From DATFDN01 sp963818725 (GTDB lineage Bacteria; Pseudomonadota; Alphaproteobacteria; Acetobacterales; Acetobacteraceae), in contig CAWFTU010000010.1 in NCBI GenBank assembly GCA_963818725.1, positions 124,001 to 188,000 of the forward strand: a DNA stretch of 64,000 nucleotides. Direction: 5' to 3'. Position 1 is the stretch's first letter. Each line of letters opens with the position of its first letter. A model generated the notes under the pieces. The model saw only the letters and a program-made list of their open reading frames with translations, was not told the DNA's origin and ran no database searches. Shown here one piece after another: positions 8,053 through 17,575 of the stretch. The position numbers were made by a program, and so were the translations under genes.

Positions 8053-9356
8053 CAGGGCTGTTCAACGCTCAATTCATGACGCGCATGCTGAGGATTGCGT
8101 CGATGCCGCCGAAGGCAATGCGGTGCCGCCCGTCTGAGATGTTGTGGATGCCATTGAAGCGCAAGATGTTGGTGGCGAACGAGCGCAGGCGGGCGAAGAT
8201 GCCCGGGTTGCAACGGATGCGGCTGGCGTCTTCGGCGAAGCTGGTGTCGCGGACGTAGTGGGAGCGGTTCTCAATATTCCAGTGGTCGCGGATGGCCTTG
8301 GCGCAGACGGCGGCCGGCAGGACGATGTCGCTGACGAACAAGGCGGTCTCGCTGGTGGCGCGCCACAATCCGGTCGCGGCGGAGCGGGTGAGAACGTCGC
8401 GATGGACGCGGATCACCGCGCGGAGGTGGCCAGCCCACTCGGTTTTGGCGAGGCGATCGCCCGGCGCGAACACCTCGACTTGGCGGGCCTCGTCACGGGA
8501 ACGGCGCTTCTTGTCGACCGTGCGGGTGCTATCGAGCGGCACGGCGGTCTCGCACAAGTCGGCAATGATGTGATGCAGGGCGGGCTGATTGGCTTTGACC
8601 TGGGCCATCAGGTGAACGCCGCCTGCAGCGGCCTGCGCGAAGGATTTTTTTGACAGTGCATGGCGTCGACCGTGACCACGGCACCGCTCAGCCCAAGAGC
8701 GCCGATCAGGGTCTGCACGGTCGGGATCTCATTGGACTTGTCGTCACAGTCGAGGTGCGCCAGCACCAGAGCCGTATCGGAGGCGAAGGCGCTCAGCAGG
8801 TGCGCGGCACGGCGGTCGAGGAAGTTGTCGAAGCTGCGGCGCAAGGTCTTGCCGTCAATGGCCACATGGCGGTGGTCCCCGGCCGTGGCGGCATCGTTCA
8901 AGGCCGCGGCATGGCGGCGAAACACCGCCTCGACCGAGAGCGGGTCGAGTTGCTGCAGGACACCACGGATCGTCGTGTAGGCGGGGGCTTTGCGCCACGT
9001 CACGCCGAACGCATCGCGCAACTGGGCCAGGTGAACATCGATGAAGCTGTGGACCGTTCGGTAGGAGTTGGCGCCAGCGACGATCGCCAGGATGGCGAAC
9101 ACCACGACGTGCGGCAGTCGATACAGCTTGCCCTCGGCCCGCCTTGGGTCTTCGATGTCGGCCAGCAAGCTGACAAAAGGGGCGAACGGCGCCATGGCAA
9201 CCTCGTGTACGGCTGTGACGGTTGCCAGCCAGGGAGGCAGAGGGTCCGCGTCGCAGGAACCCCTACGCAGCCATCACAGGGCGGTTTGCATCGGCATGTG
9301 GCATTGCAGCCTCACCCGGCCCCAAACCCCAAAGAAAAGAGCGTTGAACAGCCCTG
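8053..9356 (-). mobile_element. ISAs1-family element nested in the Tn5-like IS
   Basis: The terminal inverted repeats CAGGGCTGTTCAACGCTC (8053-8070) and GAGCGTTGAACAGCCCTG (9339-9356) are perfect over 18 bp. The 10-bp target duplication TCGATGACGG is at 8043-8052 and 9357-9366. The interrupted host sequence is the Tn5-like transposase gene, and the uninterrupted sequence can be read in the second copy near 59450. The element is 1304 bp and holds one transposase gene split by a frameshift. Confidence 0.92.
8069..9195 (-). pseudogene. ISAs1-family transposase with a frame break at an A7 tract
   Basis: The first part (9195-8608) has the ISAs1 N-terminal DDE_Tnp_1-associated domain (LADIEDPRRAEGKLYRLPHVV) and the motifs AIDGKTLRRS, KSNEIPTVQ and TVDAMHCQK. 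The second part (8608-8069) has LMAQVKANQPALH, RDHWNIENRSHYVRDTSFAEDASRIR and the C-terminus. The parts join at seven consecutive A residues in the mRNA sense (8645-8651 on the plus strand as T7). The expected DAMHCQKKSFAQAA continuation needs a -1 shift, or one additional A. It could be an inactivating indel, programmed -1 slippage or transcriptional slippage; the sequence alone does not decide. Confidence 0.82.
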
Positions 9357-11799
9357 TCGATGACGGTGATTTCCGCCTCCGTCAGTGCCAAGCGTGGCGG
9401 GGCATGCGGCGCGGTCCTGTTGATCATCGTCGTCCAGAAGATGCGCCAGCTGAGGATGCAGAACACCGCGATCAGCTTGGCCAGCCGCTCGGCAGTCCGC
9501 AGCCGTGCCGCCTCGACGCGACAGCCGGATTTCAGGATCTTGTGGAAGAGCTCGACCTTCCAGCGCTGGGCGTACCACTGCAGCTTTTCGACCGCCGCCT
9601 CGGGTGAGGTGACGGCCAGATCGGTCACGAGCTTCCAATCGACCCGGTCGCGCCCGCGCGGCTGCCGCGCGTGGATCACCGTCAGGTCGAGGGCGGGGTA
9701 GCGCTTCTGCTTGCCGATCGGCGGCAGGATGTGCACCCGCCTGTAGCGGAGCTTGAGCACGGCCTCGGCGACACTGCCGTCCTCCGCCGTGACTGCGATC
9801 CGGTGCTGCCCCGCAACCGGAACCCGGGCCATCACGCGAGCGACCGTGCGGCGTCCATCGCCCGCCAGTCGATCCACGCAGGTACGAACGAGGAAATGCG
9901 TGCCCGCCTCCCACGCGGCGCAGAAGAACTCGTAGATGTCGTTCTCCCGATCGCCGACGTAGACGCAGCGCCCCGGATCACCGAGCAGCGCGCTGGACTG
10001 CGCCAGGCTCGACAGCCAGCGAATGCTCTCCTTCTCCTCGATCGGCACCCTTGTCGGGTTGACGTGGCGCTTCAGTTCGTTTGCCCCCTTGAACGCCTTG
10101 CGGGTCCAGAACTGGGCCGCGGCGAGGCCGAGCGGCAGCCCCTCGGGCGTGACCACGAGGCTCGCGTGCATCAACAACCCGCATCGCGTGTGGGCACGAG
10201 GGTTGCCGTCACGATCCCGCCCGATCGGCACGCGGCCGATCGCGCCGATGGTCCCCGGCTTGGCCCAGCGGAAGCTGAACTCGGTCGTGTCCTGGACCAC
10301 GAGGACCAGGCCAGCCGTGGCCGCAAAGCGGCTGGCGGTCGCCTGGAAGTGCCCTGCCAGGATCGCGTCCTCTCCGAACCGCTCACTCGAGAGGAAGCGA
10401 TAGGCCGCCTTCGTGTTCGCCCAGTCCTGACAGGCCAGCGGCAGCGGAGCGCCCATCGCCCCCTCGAGCTGATGCAGCAGCCGCCGCAATCGGTCGCATA
10501 GGCGCTTGTCCCCAAGTGCGCACCCCGATACTTCAGCATCGATCCAAGATGGCCCTTTGACAGCGCCCGCCCTCGAACCGCTGCCGCTCGCTTTCGGCAT
10601 CGCGTCCGACATCGCAGCCTCACGCCACGCGACCTCGTCGCAGGTAGCGCGTCACATCCAGCAAGGCACCGTCAAGGGCCCGAACACGGCCAAAATGTGG
10701 GTAATCGGAAGATTCCAATCCGCGCCTGGCGCGCGATGTGGTGCAGACACTGCTATCGATCTTTACCGAGAGCGCGACCGCCAGCAATCGCAGCGAGATG
10801 GAGAACGCGCAGCAGTTCCTGCGGCGCCAGATCGCCTCTTACGAGGCGCAGTTGCACGCCATGGAGGAGCGGCGGGCGGCGTTCCGTTCCAAATATGCCG
10901 GCGGGCTGCCGCTCGACGGAGTCGCCGGGGGTGGCGTGGAAGCCGCGCGCGATGCACTGGCCCGGATCGAGGTCCAGCTCGAGGACGCCAAGGCGCTCGA
11001 GGCGCAGCTCAAGCAGAGGATAGAGGGGATGCCGCCGGTCCTGACCGGGCCGGATCTCCCCGGCGACGCGACCCCTCTCGCCCAGGCCGAGGCCCGGCTG
11101 GGCGAGCTACGTACTTTGTTCACCGATAGCTACCCCGGCGTGATCGAGCAGGAGAAGCTGGTCAGGCAGCTCCGCCAAGCCGGGGGCGGGCGGGCGGGCG
11201 CGGCGGCGTCCCCAATCCCGTCTACGACCAGCTTGCGGTGAAGCTGGTGGACGTGCAGTCCAGCGTCGCCTCGCTCAAACATCAACGAGAGATCGCGCAA
11301 GCCAATCTCGGGCGCATCGAGCGCATCCGGCGCGAGCAGCCCGCGCTGCTCGCCGAGTACCAGAACCTGGACCGCGACTACGGAATACTGCGCAAGAACT
11401 ACGACGAGCTGCAAGCGCGGTTGCAGTCGGCAACCATCGCCGCGGCGGCGGACACGCAGGCCGACAAGGTGCATCTGCGTGTGATCGACCCCCCGGAGAT
11501 ACCGTTGTTGCCGGTCTGGCCAAGCCGTCCGTTGCTTGTGGCTGGCGTTTTGGCCGCCGGTTTGGCCGCCGGTGCCGGGGCGGCGGTGCTGCTGGCGCAG
11601 TTCGACCGGTCCTTTTTCACCCTTGAGGATCTCCGTGCCCTGGGGCTGCCGGTGCTGGGCGGCCTGTCCATCCTGACCCCCCCCTCGCTGGGACGCCGCC
11701 TCCTTTCCGGCGCCCAGGTCGCCCTGGCGCTCGCGCTGCTAATCGGGCTGTGCGGCGGCCTGCTGCTGCACACTATGCGCGTTCCCCTGGTCTGAGCCG

Positions 11800-12657
11800 A
11801 TGCCGGACGCGCCCCACCTGATTGAGCGTGCGGCCGCTCGCCTCGCGTCGACTGGCGCCATCCAAGGCGGACCCGGGGCCGCGCCGGCGGACGCCGATGC
11901 CGCCGCTTTCCTTGGCGTTGCGCCGCCCTCGCACGATGCCACGCCCCTTCCAGTGGTGCCGCGCGCGGCGCTGGAACGGGCCGGGCTCATCGCCGCTCGC
12001 GGCCGCGCCGCCGAGGAGTTGTGGCTCATCCAGCGCCAAGTGTTGCGGGCCGCCTTCCGTCCGGCGGACGCGGGCGCGCCCCCCAACCTGCTCATGGTCA
12101 CGAGCGCCCGCGCCGGCGAGGGCAAGAGCTTCACCGCCCTCAACCTCGCCGCAAGCGTCGCGCTCCAGGGCGATCACCCGGCTCTGCTGATCGATGCCGA
12201 CCCGAAGGGAGAGTCGCTGAGCGCGCGTGTTGGGCTGCGCGAGGCGCCGGGCCTGCTCGATGCCGCCGAGGGCGGGTTCGATGCCAGGCGCCTGGAGCAC
12301 CCGACCGCGCTCGGCCGTCTCTCGATCCTGCCCGTCGGTCAAACCCGCGGCCGCGGCGCCGATCTGCTGGCCAGCCGGTCTGTCGCGCAATTGCTGCACG
12401 GCCTTGCGCGCCGGCCGGCCGAGCGGCTGGTCGTCCTGGACGCTCCGCCATGCCTGGCGAACAGCGACCCCGCCGCGCTCGCTCCGATGGCGGGCCAGAT
12501 CATCCTCGTCGTGGAGGCCGAGCGCACGCAGCGCGCGGAGGTCGAGGCGGCGCTGGATCTGATCCAGGACTGCCCGGCGGTCACCCTGGTCCTGAACAAG
12601 ATGCGGCATGACGGGGGACACGCCTTCGGCGCCTATGCCCCGTACTCCGCGTCCTGA
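11800..12657 (+). CDS. XrtA-associated tyrosine-kinase-like ATPase (CpsD/BY-kinase family)
   Basis: A 285-residue cytoplasmic P-loop ATPase. The variable N-terminal 80 or so residues lead to the EELWLIQRQVLRAAF helix. The deviant Walker A is in SARAGEGKSFTALNLA, the Walker A' is ALLIDADPKGESLS, and the Walker B-like strand is RLVVLDAPP. This arrangement marks bacterial tyrosine kinases (BY-kinases) that work with Wzz/GumC proteins to control EPS polymerisation. The C-terminus has only two tyrosines (AYAPYSAS) rather than a long Tyr cluster. It follows the broken wzz gene by a few bases and precedes the barrel gene. The ORF itself is intact, but its membrane partner is not. Confidence 0.85.
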   Translation: MPDAPHLIERAAARLASTGAIQGGPGAAPADADAAAFLGVAPPSHDATPLPVVPRAALERAGLIAARGRAAEELWLIQRQVLRAAFRPADAGAPPNLLMVTSARAGEGKSFTALNLAASVALQGDHPALLIDADPKGESLSARVGLREAPGLLDAAEGGFDARRLEHPTALGRLSILPVGQTRGRGADLLASRSVAQLLHGLARRPAERLVVLDAPPCLANSDPAALAPMAGQIILVVEAERTQRAEVEAALDLIQDCPAVTLVLNKMRHDGGHAFGAYAPYSAS

Positions 12658-13747
12658 CTAGCGGGGCGTGCGTCACGCCGATGCTCGCGAGGCCAGGACA
12701 GCCTTGCCGGGTCGCCTGCCTCGCCGGCGCCGCCGCGCTCGCCCTCGTGCCCGCCGCCGTGCGCGGGCAGGATGAAACGGGCCAAGCGCCGTTCGCCTTA
12801 CCCCTGGCGGGAGCGATCCTGAACACGCCCGCCGAAAATCCCGCTGTGGCCAAGGCTGCCGACGCGGCTGGGCCACGGGTGCCGGCCTGGACATTCAGCC
12901 CGGCGATCGGCGCTCAGGAGCTGTTCAACGACAACATCTACCAAACGGAATCGAACCGCCGCGCCGACTTGATCACCGCGATCACGCCGGAGCTGGACGT
13001 CCATGGGGACACGCCCCGGCTGAACCTGGACCTGCGCTACGCGCCGGTACTCGAGTTTTACACCCGCACACCCTCGGCCGACGCCGTGGCGCAGAACCTG
13101 CTCGGCACGGCGACCGCGACCCTGGTTCCGGAAACGCTGTTCGTGAACGCGCGCGCGCTGGCTTCGGTGCAGCCCGTGGGAGGCAGCCTGGGCGGCCTTA
13201 CCGATGCCTCGCTCTCGCCCATCCTGCCGGACGGCGGACTCGGCAACACCTCCCTGCCGGGCGCCCTCGCCCTGAGCAAGGAGAACACCGCCCAGACCGC
13301 GAGCGTCTTGAGCACGCCCTACGTGCAACACCGCTTCGGCACCTTCGGCACCGGCAAGGTCGGGGTGGCACTCTCGGCATCCTCCATCAGCAGCGGCTCG
13401 GGCTTCGTGCCGATTCCGGGTACCATCAGCGCCGGCACGCAGCGCCAGGAGACAGGCGAGGTCACGGCGCAGTTCCAAAGCGGCGAGGCGTTCGGGCGCA
13501 TCCGCGATTTCGTGCTGCTGGACGCGGCGCGGAGCACCGGCACCGGCGTGCTGGCCGGCGCCCGCGAGGACACCGCCGTCAATTGGGTGGGCTACGCGCT
13601 GAACCGTGCGGTCACGCCGTTCGCGGAGTTCGGCGCGGAAAACATCTTTTACAACACGACGCCGCCCCTGCGCATTGATGATGCGGTGTGGGAGCTGGGC
13701 GTGGTGCTGACGCCCAATCCGAACAGCCAGATCTCGATCGGCTATGG

Positions 13748-14960
13748 TGTACCAGCTAGGATTTAATCTGACAATCTGGTTTGTTTGGTGCGGGCAACCC
13801 GGGACCGGAGGACAGGAATGTCTCGCTCCGGTCGCCCAGAACCGAGGAGCCGACCATGACCAACGAACGCAAGGTAATCCGGGCCAAGGTAGGCCTGCTG
13901 GAGCTGGCCAAACAGCTCGGCAATGTGTCGCAGGCCTGCAAGATCATGGGATACTCGCGCGACAGCTTCTACCGCTTTCAGGAGCTCTACGAAAAGGGCG
14001 GCGAGATCGCGCTGGCGGAGATGACCCGGCGCAAGCCAATCCTGCGCAATCGGGTGGAGCCGGCCATCGAGCAGGCGGTCGTCGGGCTGGCCGTCGAGCA
14101 GCCGGCCTTTGGCCAAGTCCGGGTGGCCAAGGAGCTGAAGAAGCGCGGCCTGACGATCTCCCCGGCCGGGGTGCGCTGTGTCTGGCAGCGCCACGACCTG
14201 GAGACCATGAAGAAGCGGCTCCAGGCACTCGAGGCCAAGAGCGCACAGGACGGCCTGGTGCTGACCGAAGCCCAGGTCGCCGCCTTGGAGCGGGCCCGGC
14301 AGGACAACGAGGCGCATGGCGAGTTCGAGAGCGAGTGTCCGGGCTACTGCCTGGCCCAGGACACCTTCTATGTCGGCACGCTCAAGGGGGTCGGGCGGAT
14401 CTATCAGCAGACCTGCATCGACACCCACTCCAAGGTGGCGTTCGCCAAGCTCTACGACCGCAAGACCCCGATCACCGCCGCCGACCTGCTGAACGACCGC
14501 GTGGTGCCGTTCTTCGACGAGCACGGGGTCAAGCTGTCCCGCGTGCTGACCGATCGCGGCACCGAGTATTGCGGCACCTCGCAGGCCCACGAATACGAGC
14601 TCTACCTGGCGATCGAGGACATCGACCACAGCCGGACCAAGGCAAAGAGTCCGCAAACCAGCGGGATCTGCGAGCGCTTCCACAAAACGGTGCTGCACGA
14701 GTTCTATCAGGTCGCCTTCCGCAAGCGCATCTACAGCAGCATCGAGCAGCTACAGGCCGATCTCGATGTCTGGGTCAGCAGCTATAATGAGCAACGCCCT
14801 CATCAGGGCCGCTGGTGCTACGGCAAGACCCCGATGCAGACCTTCCTTGACACCCTCCCGCTCGCCAGGGAAAAAATGCTCAACGCCGCCTGACGTCGGT
14901 CAGACATGATCCATCCGGCACCATACAGGCCAGCTGTCCGATCAAATGTCAGCTAGTACA
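13748..14960 (+). mobile_element. IS481-family element, copy 1
   Basis: The ends are related inverted repeats, TGTACCAGCT on the left and AGCTAGTACA on the right. A 7-bp direct repeat, GCTATGG, is at 13741-13747 and 14961-14967. The 1213-bp element is almost identical to the copy at 50193-51405. Visible differences are one base near the left tip (TGTACC versus TGTACT) and one near the end of the transposase gene (AREKM versus ARGKM). Confidence 0.92.
13856..14893 (+). CDS. IS481-family transposase (copy 1)
   Basis: A 345-residue transposase with a helix-turn-helix N-terminus (LLELAKQLGNVSQACKIMGYSRDSFYRF) and an rve-type integrase core. The catalytic acidic residues are in AQDTFYVGTLKG, in LTDRGTEYCG, and in the Glu of TSGICERFHKTVLHEF. 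The conserved C-terminal YNEQRPHQG is present. The ATG at 13856 is preceded by GAGGAG at good spacing; longer in-frame starts exist at 13781 but lack this. The gene is intact. Confidence 0.9.
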   Translation: MTNERKVIRAKVGLLELAKQLGNVSQACKIMGYSRDSFYRFQELYEKGGEIALAEMTRRKPILRNRVEPAIEQAVVGLAVEQPAFGQVRVAKELKKRGLTISPAGVRCVWQRHDLETMKKRLQALEAKSAQDGLVLTEAQVAALERARQDNEAHGEFESECPGYCLAQDTFYVGTLKGVGRIYQQTCIDTHSKVAFAKLYDRKTPITAADLLNDRVVPFFDEHGVKLSRVLTDRGTEYCGTSQAHEYELYLAIEDIDHSRTKAKSPQTSGICERFHKTVLHEFYQVAFRKRIYSSIEQLQADLDVWVSSYNEQRPHQGRWCYGKTPMQTFLDTLPLAREKMLNAA

Positions 14961-15598
14961 GCTATGGACATCACGCGGGCATCGATGCGTTCGACGTCCA
15001 CGGCTATTACGCGCTCAGCGCGCGCACGCGCCTGACGGTGAGCTACACCACCGCGCTCGCCACCGATGTGCAGCTTATCCAGTCGCAGCTCGGCCTCGCC
15101 GAGTTCGACGCGCTCGGCAATGCCGTGAACGTGGAGACGGGCGCGCCGCTGTTCCTCGGCAGCGGGTTGCTCAGCACGCAGGACGCGCTGTTCCGCAATC
15201 GCACCCTCAGCGTGACCGCGACCACGGTGCTCGAGCGCGACAGCTTCGCGCTCACCGTGCAGCACCAGCAGCAGACGCCGATCGCCACCGTCAACCCGGC
15301 CGAGCGCGGGGTGGGAGAGGATGGCACGACATTCGGCGCCTCCTGGACCCATCAAGCCTCGGAGCGCACCAGCCTTGGCGCGGCGGCCAGCTACACGAGT
15401 CTGACATACGAGGTCGCGTCCGCCGTGCATGAGCGCGTGATCGGGGCGACGGTGGGCATCACGCATCGACTGAGCCAGACGGTCTCAACCTTCGCGCGCT
15501 ACGCCTTCCTCGATCGCGCCTCGGGGTACGCGGGGCGCAGCTTCACCAATAATGTCGTCCTGATCGGCATCAGCAAGCGGTTCTAAGGGTCCAGCACC

Positions 15599-16579
15599 GT
15601 GTTCGACACGTTCTACAACTTCACCGGCCCTCCGTTCCAACTGACTCCCGACAGCCGCTTCTTCTTCGGCTCCGCCGGGCACAGCCGGGCCATCTCGCAC
15701 CTCGTCTATGGCCTGGCACAGGAGGAGGGCTTCATCGTCGTCACCGGCGAGGTTGGTGCCGGCAAGACCACGCTGATCGGGCAGCTCTGGGCGCGGCTCG
15801 ACCGCGCAAGCTATGTCATGGGCCGGGTCGTCACCACGCTGGTGTCCGGCGACGACTTGCTGCGTCTCGTCCTCGCCAGCCTGGGCGTGGAGGACACGGC
15901 GGCCGACAAGGCGGCCTTGCTGCGCCGGTTCGAACAGGCGGTGAGGGCGCACCGCGAGGCCGGGCGGCGCTGCCTCCTGGTCGTGGACGAGGCACAAAAC
16001 CTGCCACTCGAGGCGCTGGAGGAGCTGCGAATGCTCTCCAACGTGACTATCGACGCGCGCGCCAGCCTGCAAACGATCCTGCTCGGCCAGCCGCAGTTCC
16101 GCGCCATGCTCGCCAGTCCGGAGCTGGAGCAGCTCCGCCAGCGCGTGCTCGCCTCCTACCATCTCGGCCCGCTCTCGGAAGCCGAGACGCAAGCCTATGT
16201 CGAGCACCGGCTGCGCACGGTTGGCTGGGCCGGCGACCCGCGCTGGGCTGACGGCGCCTTCGCTGCGCTGTTCCGCCACGCGGCGGGACTGCCCCGCCGC
16301 ATCAACACGCTTTGCGCCCGCGTGCTGCTGTACGGGGCGCTCGAGGAGGCGCACGAGATCACCCCGCAGATGGTGGACGTCACGGCGGGGGAGCTTGCCC
16401 GCGACTTGAGCAACGGGCTGCCCGCGCTAGCGTCCGCGCGCGGCGTGGCGTCGCCTCCTGGCGTTGGCGACAGCTTAGCCGGCCGAATCACCGAGCTGGA
16501 AGCTGGTTTGTCGCGCCAGGGGCGGACCTTGCACCGTCTGCTCGACCCCATTGCCGCCTACCTCGAACCGATCCCATGA
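15599..16579 (+). CDS. XrtA-system ExeA-like AAA ATPase
   Basis: A 326-residue protein that starts (GTG 15599) with FDTFYNFTGPPFQLTPDSRFFF, the signature opening of ExeA/PEP-CTERM-system ATPases. Walker A is GEVGAGKTT (about residues 50-58) and Walker B is CLLVVDEAQNL. Sensor-like elements follow (ILLGQPQF, LRQRVLASYHLGPLSEAET), then a winged-helix lid (GLPRRINTLCARVLLYG). Such ATPases sit next to the outer-membrane barrel and deacetylase in exosortase-A EPS loci; their exact job in polymer export is not settled. It lies 12 bp after the barrel gene, and its stop overlaps the ATG of the deacetylase gene. Confidence 0.88.
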   Translation: MFDTFYNFTGPPFQLTPDSRFFFGSAGHSRAISHLVYGLAQEEGFIVVTGEVGAGKTTLIGQLWARLDRASYVMGRVVTTLVSGDDLLRLVLASLGVEDTAADKAALLRRFEQAVRAHREAGRRCLLVVDEAQNLPLEALEELRMLSNVTIDARASLQTILLGQPQFRAMLASPELEQLRQRVLASYHLGPLSEAETQAYVEHRLRTVGWAGDPRWADGAFAALFRHAAGLPRRINTLCARVLLYGALEEAHEITPQMVDVTAGELARDLSNGLPALASARGVASPPGVGDSLAGRITELEAGLSRQGRTLHRLLDPIAAYLEPIP

Positions 16580-17508
16580 CCCCCAACGCTGGAACGCCTC
16601 CCATGCAAGGCATGCAGATGCACACCGCCCAGATCCGCAATGCGATGACGGTCGATGTCGAGGACTATTTCCAGGTGCAGGCCCTTGCCGGCTGTATCCC
16701 CCGCGGCTCCTGGGACACGATCCGGCCGCGCGTCGAGGCGAACGTGGAGGCGATCCTGGAGCTGTTCGAGGATGCCGGCGTGCGGGCCACGTTCTTCACC
16801 CTTGGCTGGATCGCCCAGCGCCATCCGATTTTGGTGCGCCGGATCGTCGCCGGCGGGCACGAGCTGGCCAGCCACGGCTGGGACCACACCCGCGCCGACG
16901 CGCAGTGCCCGGCCGAGTTCCGCGACGATCTGGGCCGCTCCCGCCTTCTGCTGGAGGACGTGGGCGGCGTGCGGGTCGCCGGCTATCGCGCGGCCACGTT
17001 CTCGATCGGCAGGCGCAACCCCTGGGCATTCGGGGTGCTGGAGAGCGAGGGGTATCGCTACAGCTCCAGCGTCAACCCAATCCGCCACGACTTGTACGGG
17101 ATGCCGGAGGCGCCGCGCGTGCCGTTTCGCCCAAAGGGAGGCGCGCTGTGGGAAATCCCGATGACCACGGTCCGCGTTCTGGGCCATAACTTCCCCTGTG
17201 CGGGCGGCGGCTACTTTCGGCTGCTTCCCTATCGACTCTACCGCGCCGGACTGCGCCGGGTGAACCGCGCCGACCGCCAGCCGGGGATATTCTATTTCCA
17301 CCCGTGGGAACTCGATCCCGCGCAGCCCCGGATCGCCGGCTGCGGCCTCAAGTCGCGAGTCCGCCACTACACCAACCTGCACCGCATGCGCCCGCGCCTG
17401 TGGCGGCTGCTGCGCGAGTTCAACTGGGACCGCATGGATCGGGTCTATGCGGAGGTTCTCGACGAACCGGCGCTACTGCCGGCTCGGCTGAGCGTGGTTC
17501 CGGCGTAG
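16576..17508 (+). CDS. XrtA-system polysaccharide deacetylase (DUF3473 type)
   Basis: A 310-residue protein beginning at ATG 16576, whose ATGA overlaps the stop of the ATPase gene, so coupling is likely. It has the NodB-like carbohydrate esterase 4 core: MTVDVEDYFQV (metal/catalytic Asp region), ATFFTLGWIAQRHP, HELASHGWDHTRA (metal-binding His pair) and VAGYRAATFSIG. The extended C-terminus has GGGYFRLLPYRLYR and IFYFHPWELDPAQPRI, typical of the DUF3473 deacetylases found with exosortase A. It should remove acetyl groups from the polymer in the periplasm or during export. It is the last gene of the plus EPS arm and appears intact. Confidence 0.88.
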   Translation: MTPNAGTPPMQGMQMHTAQIRNAMTVDVEDYFQVQALAGCIPRGSWDTIRPRVEANVEAILELFEDAGVRATFFTLGWIAQRHPILVRRIVAGGHELASHGWDHTRADAQCPAEFRDDLGRSRLLLEDVGGVRVAGYRAATFSIGRRNPWAFGVLESEGYRYSSSVNPIRHDLYGMPEAPRVPFRPKGGALWEIPMTTVRVLGHNFPCAGGGYFRLLPYRLYRAGLRRVNRADRQPGIFYFHPWELDPAQPRIAGCGLKSRVRHYTNLHRMRPRLWRLLREFNWDRMDRVYAEVLDEPALLPARLSVVPA

Positions 17509-17575
17509 CGGTCCAAGCTAGAGCGGCCTGCCCTATCTCTTGCGGGAAGGGTTAGGAGAGGGATGAAACAACACT

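Larger units (their letters stand above)
7847..10612 (-). pseudogene. Tn5-like transposase interrupted by ISAs1
   Basis: This reads from 10612 leftward as MSDAMPKASGSG..., nearly identical to the intact 483-residue protein at 58203-59654. It has the Tn5-like N-terminal DNA-binding domain (WIDAEVSGCALGDKRL..), a first Asp in VLVVQDTTEFSF, DRENDIYEF, and the YAQRWKVELFHKILKSG block. The frame is broken at AEITVIDRA, where ISAs1 enters. The missing C-terminal 60 or so residues (RDRPTIPGEKTLSHYLMK...) lie at 7847-8042 beyond the nested element. The copy is inactive unless the nested element excises precisely. One visible difference from the intact copy is Glu versus Ala just after the DTT motif. 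Confidence 0.9.
7841..10711 (-). mobile_element. Tn5/IS50-like IS4-family element carrying a nested ISAs1 element
   Basis: The ends are near-perfect inverted repeats beginning TTCCGATTACCCACATTTTG, and the 10-bp direct repeat ATTCCAATCC flanks it at 7831-7840 and 10712-10721. A second copy without the nested element lies at 58105-59660, which allows the nested insertion to be defined exactly (8053-9356, with its own 10-bp duplication). Without the nested element this copy would be about 1.56 kb, like the other one. Confidence 0.92.
7431..11795 (+). pseudogene. Wzz/GumC-like chain-length determinant, broken by a nested IS and a frameshift
   Basis: The N-terminal piece (7431-7840) has the cytosolic start and first transmembrane helix (RWIGVAVAWLVCLAGWGGLHF), then the DQYRVRARLHVDADAVLTPLLRG Wzz domain. 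It is cut after EYTHSNP by an IS at 7841-10711, bounded by the direct repeat ATTCCAATCC. After the IS the coiled-coil part resumes (LARDVVQTLLSIFTE...). It shifts frame near 11185-11215, in a (GGGC)n-rich stretch: the upstream frame ends at 11241, while the homologous continuation (VPNPVYDQLAVKLVDVQSSVASLKHQ) is in another frame. The end carries GNVR-like and second membrane segments to 11795. This XrtA-associated Wzz protein normally controls chain length in the inner membrane together with the tyrosine-kinase-like ATPase downstream. Two independent lesions make it a clear pseudogene. Confidence 0.88.
12681..15586 (+). pseudogene. XrtA/PEP-CTERM-system-type outer-membrane beta-barrel protein, split by IS481
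   Basis: The coding pieces are 12681-13747 and 14968-15586, and they join in frame (..QISIGYG/HHAGIDAFDVHGYY..) after removal of the IS and one GCTATGG copy. The protein has a signal peptide (AGAAALALVPAAVRGQ). The rest alternates polar and aromatic residues with many barrel-like strands (NLDLRYAPVLEFYTRT, TLFVNARALASVQP, and near the end TFARYAFLDRASGYAGRSF), finishing in a Phe (..ISKRF). That resembles the large outer-membrane protein encoded with exosortase-A EPS clusters between the kinase and the ExeA-type ATPase. Its role is inferred to be polymer export or assembly at the outer membrane. Confidence 0.85.
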
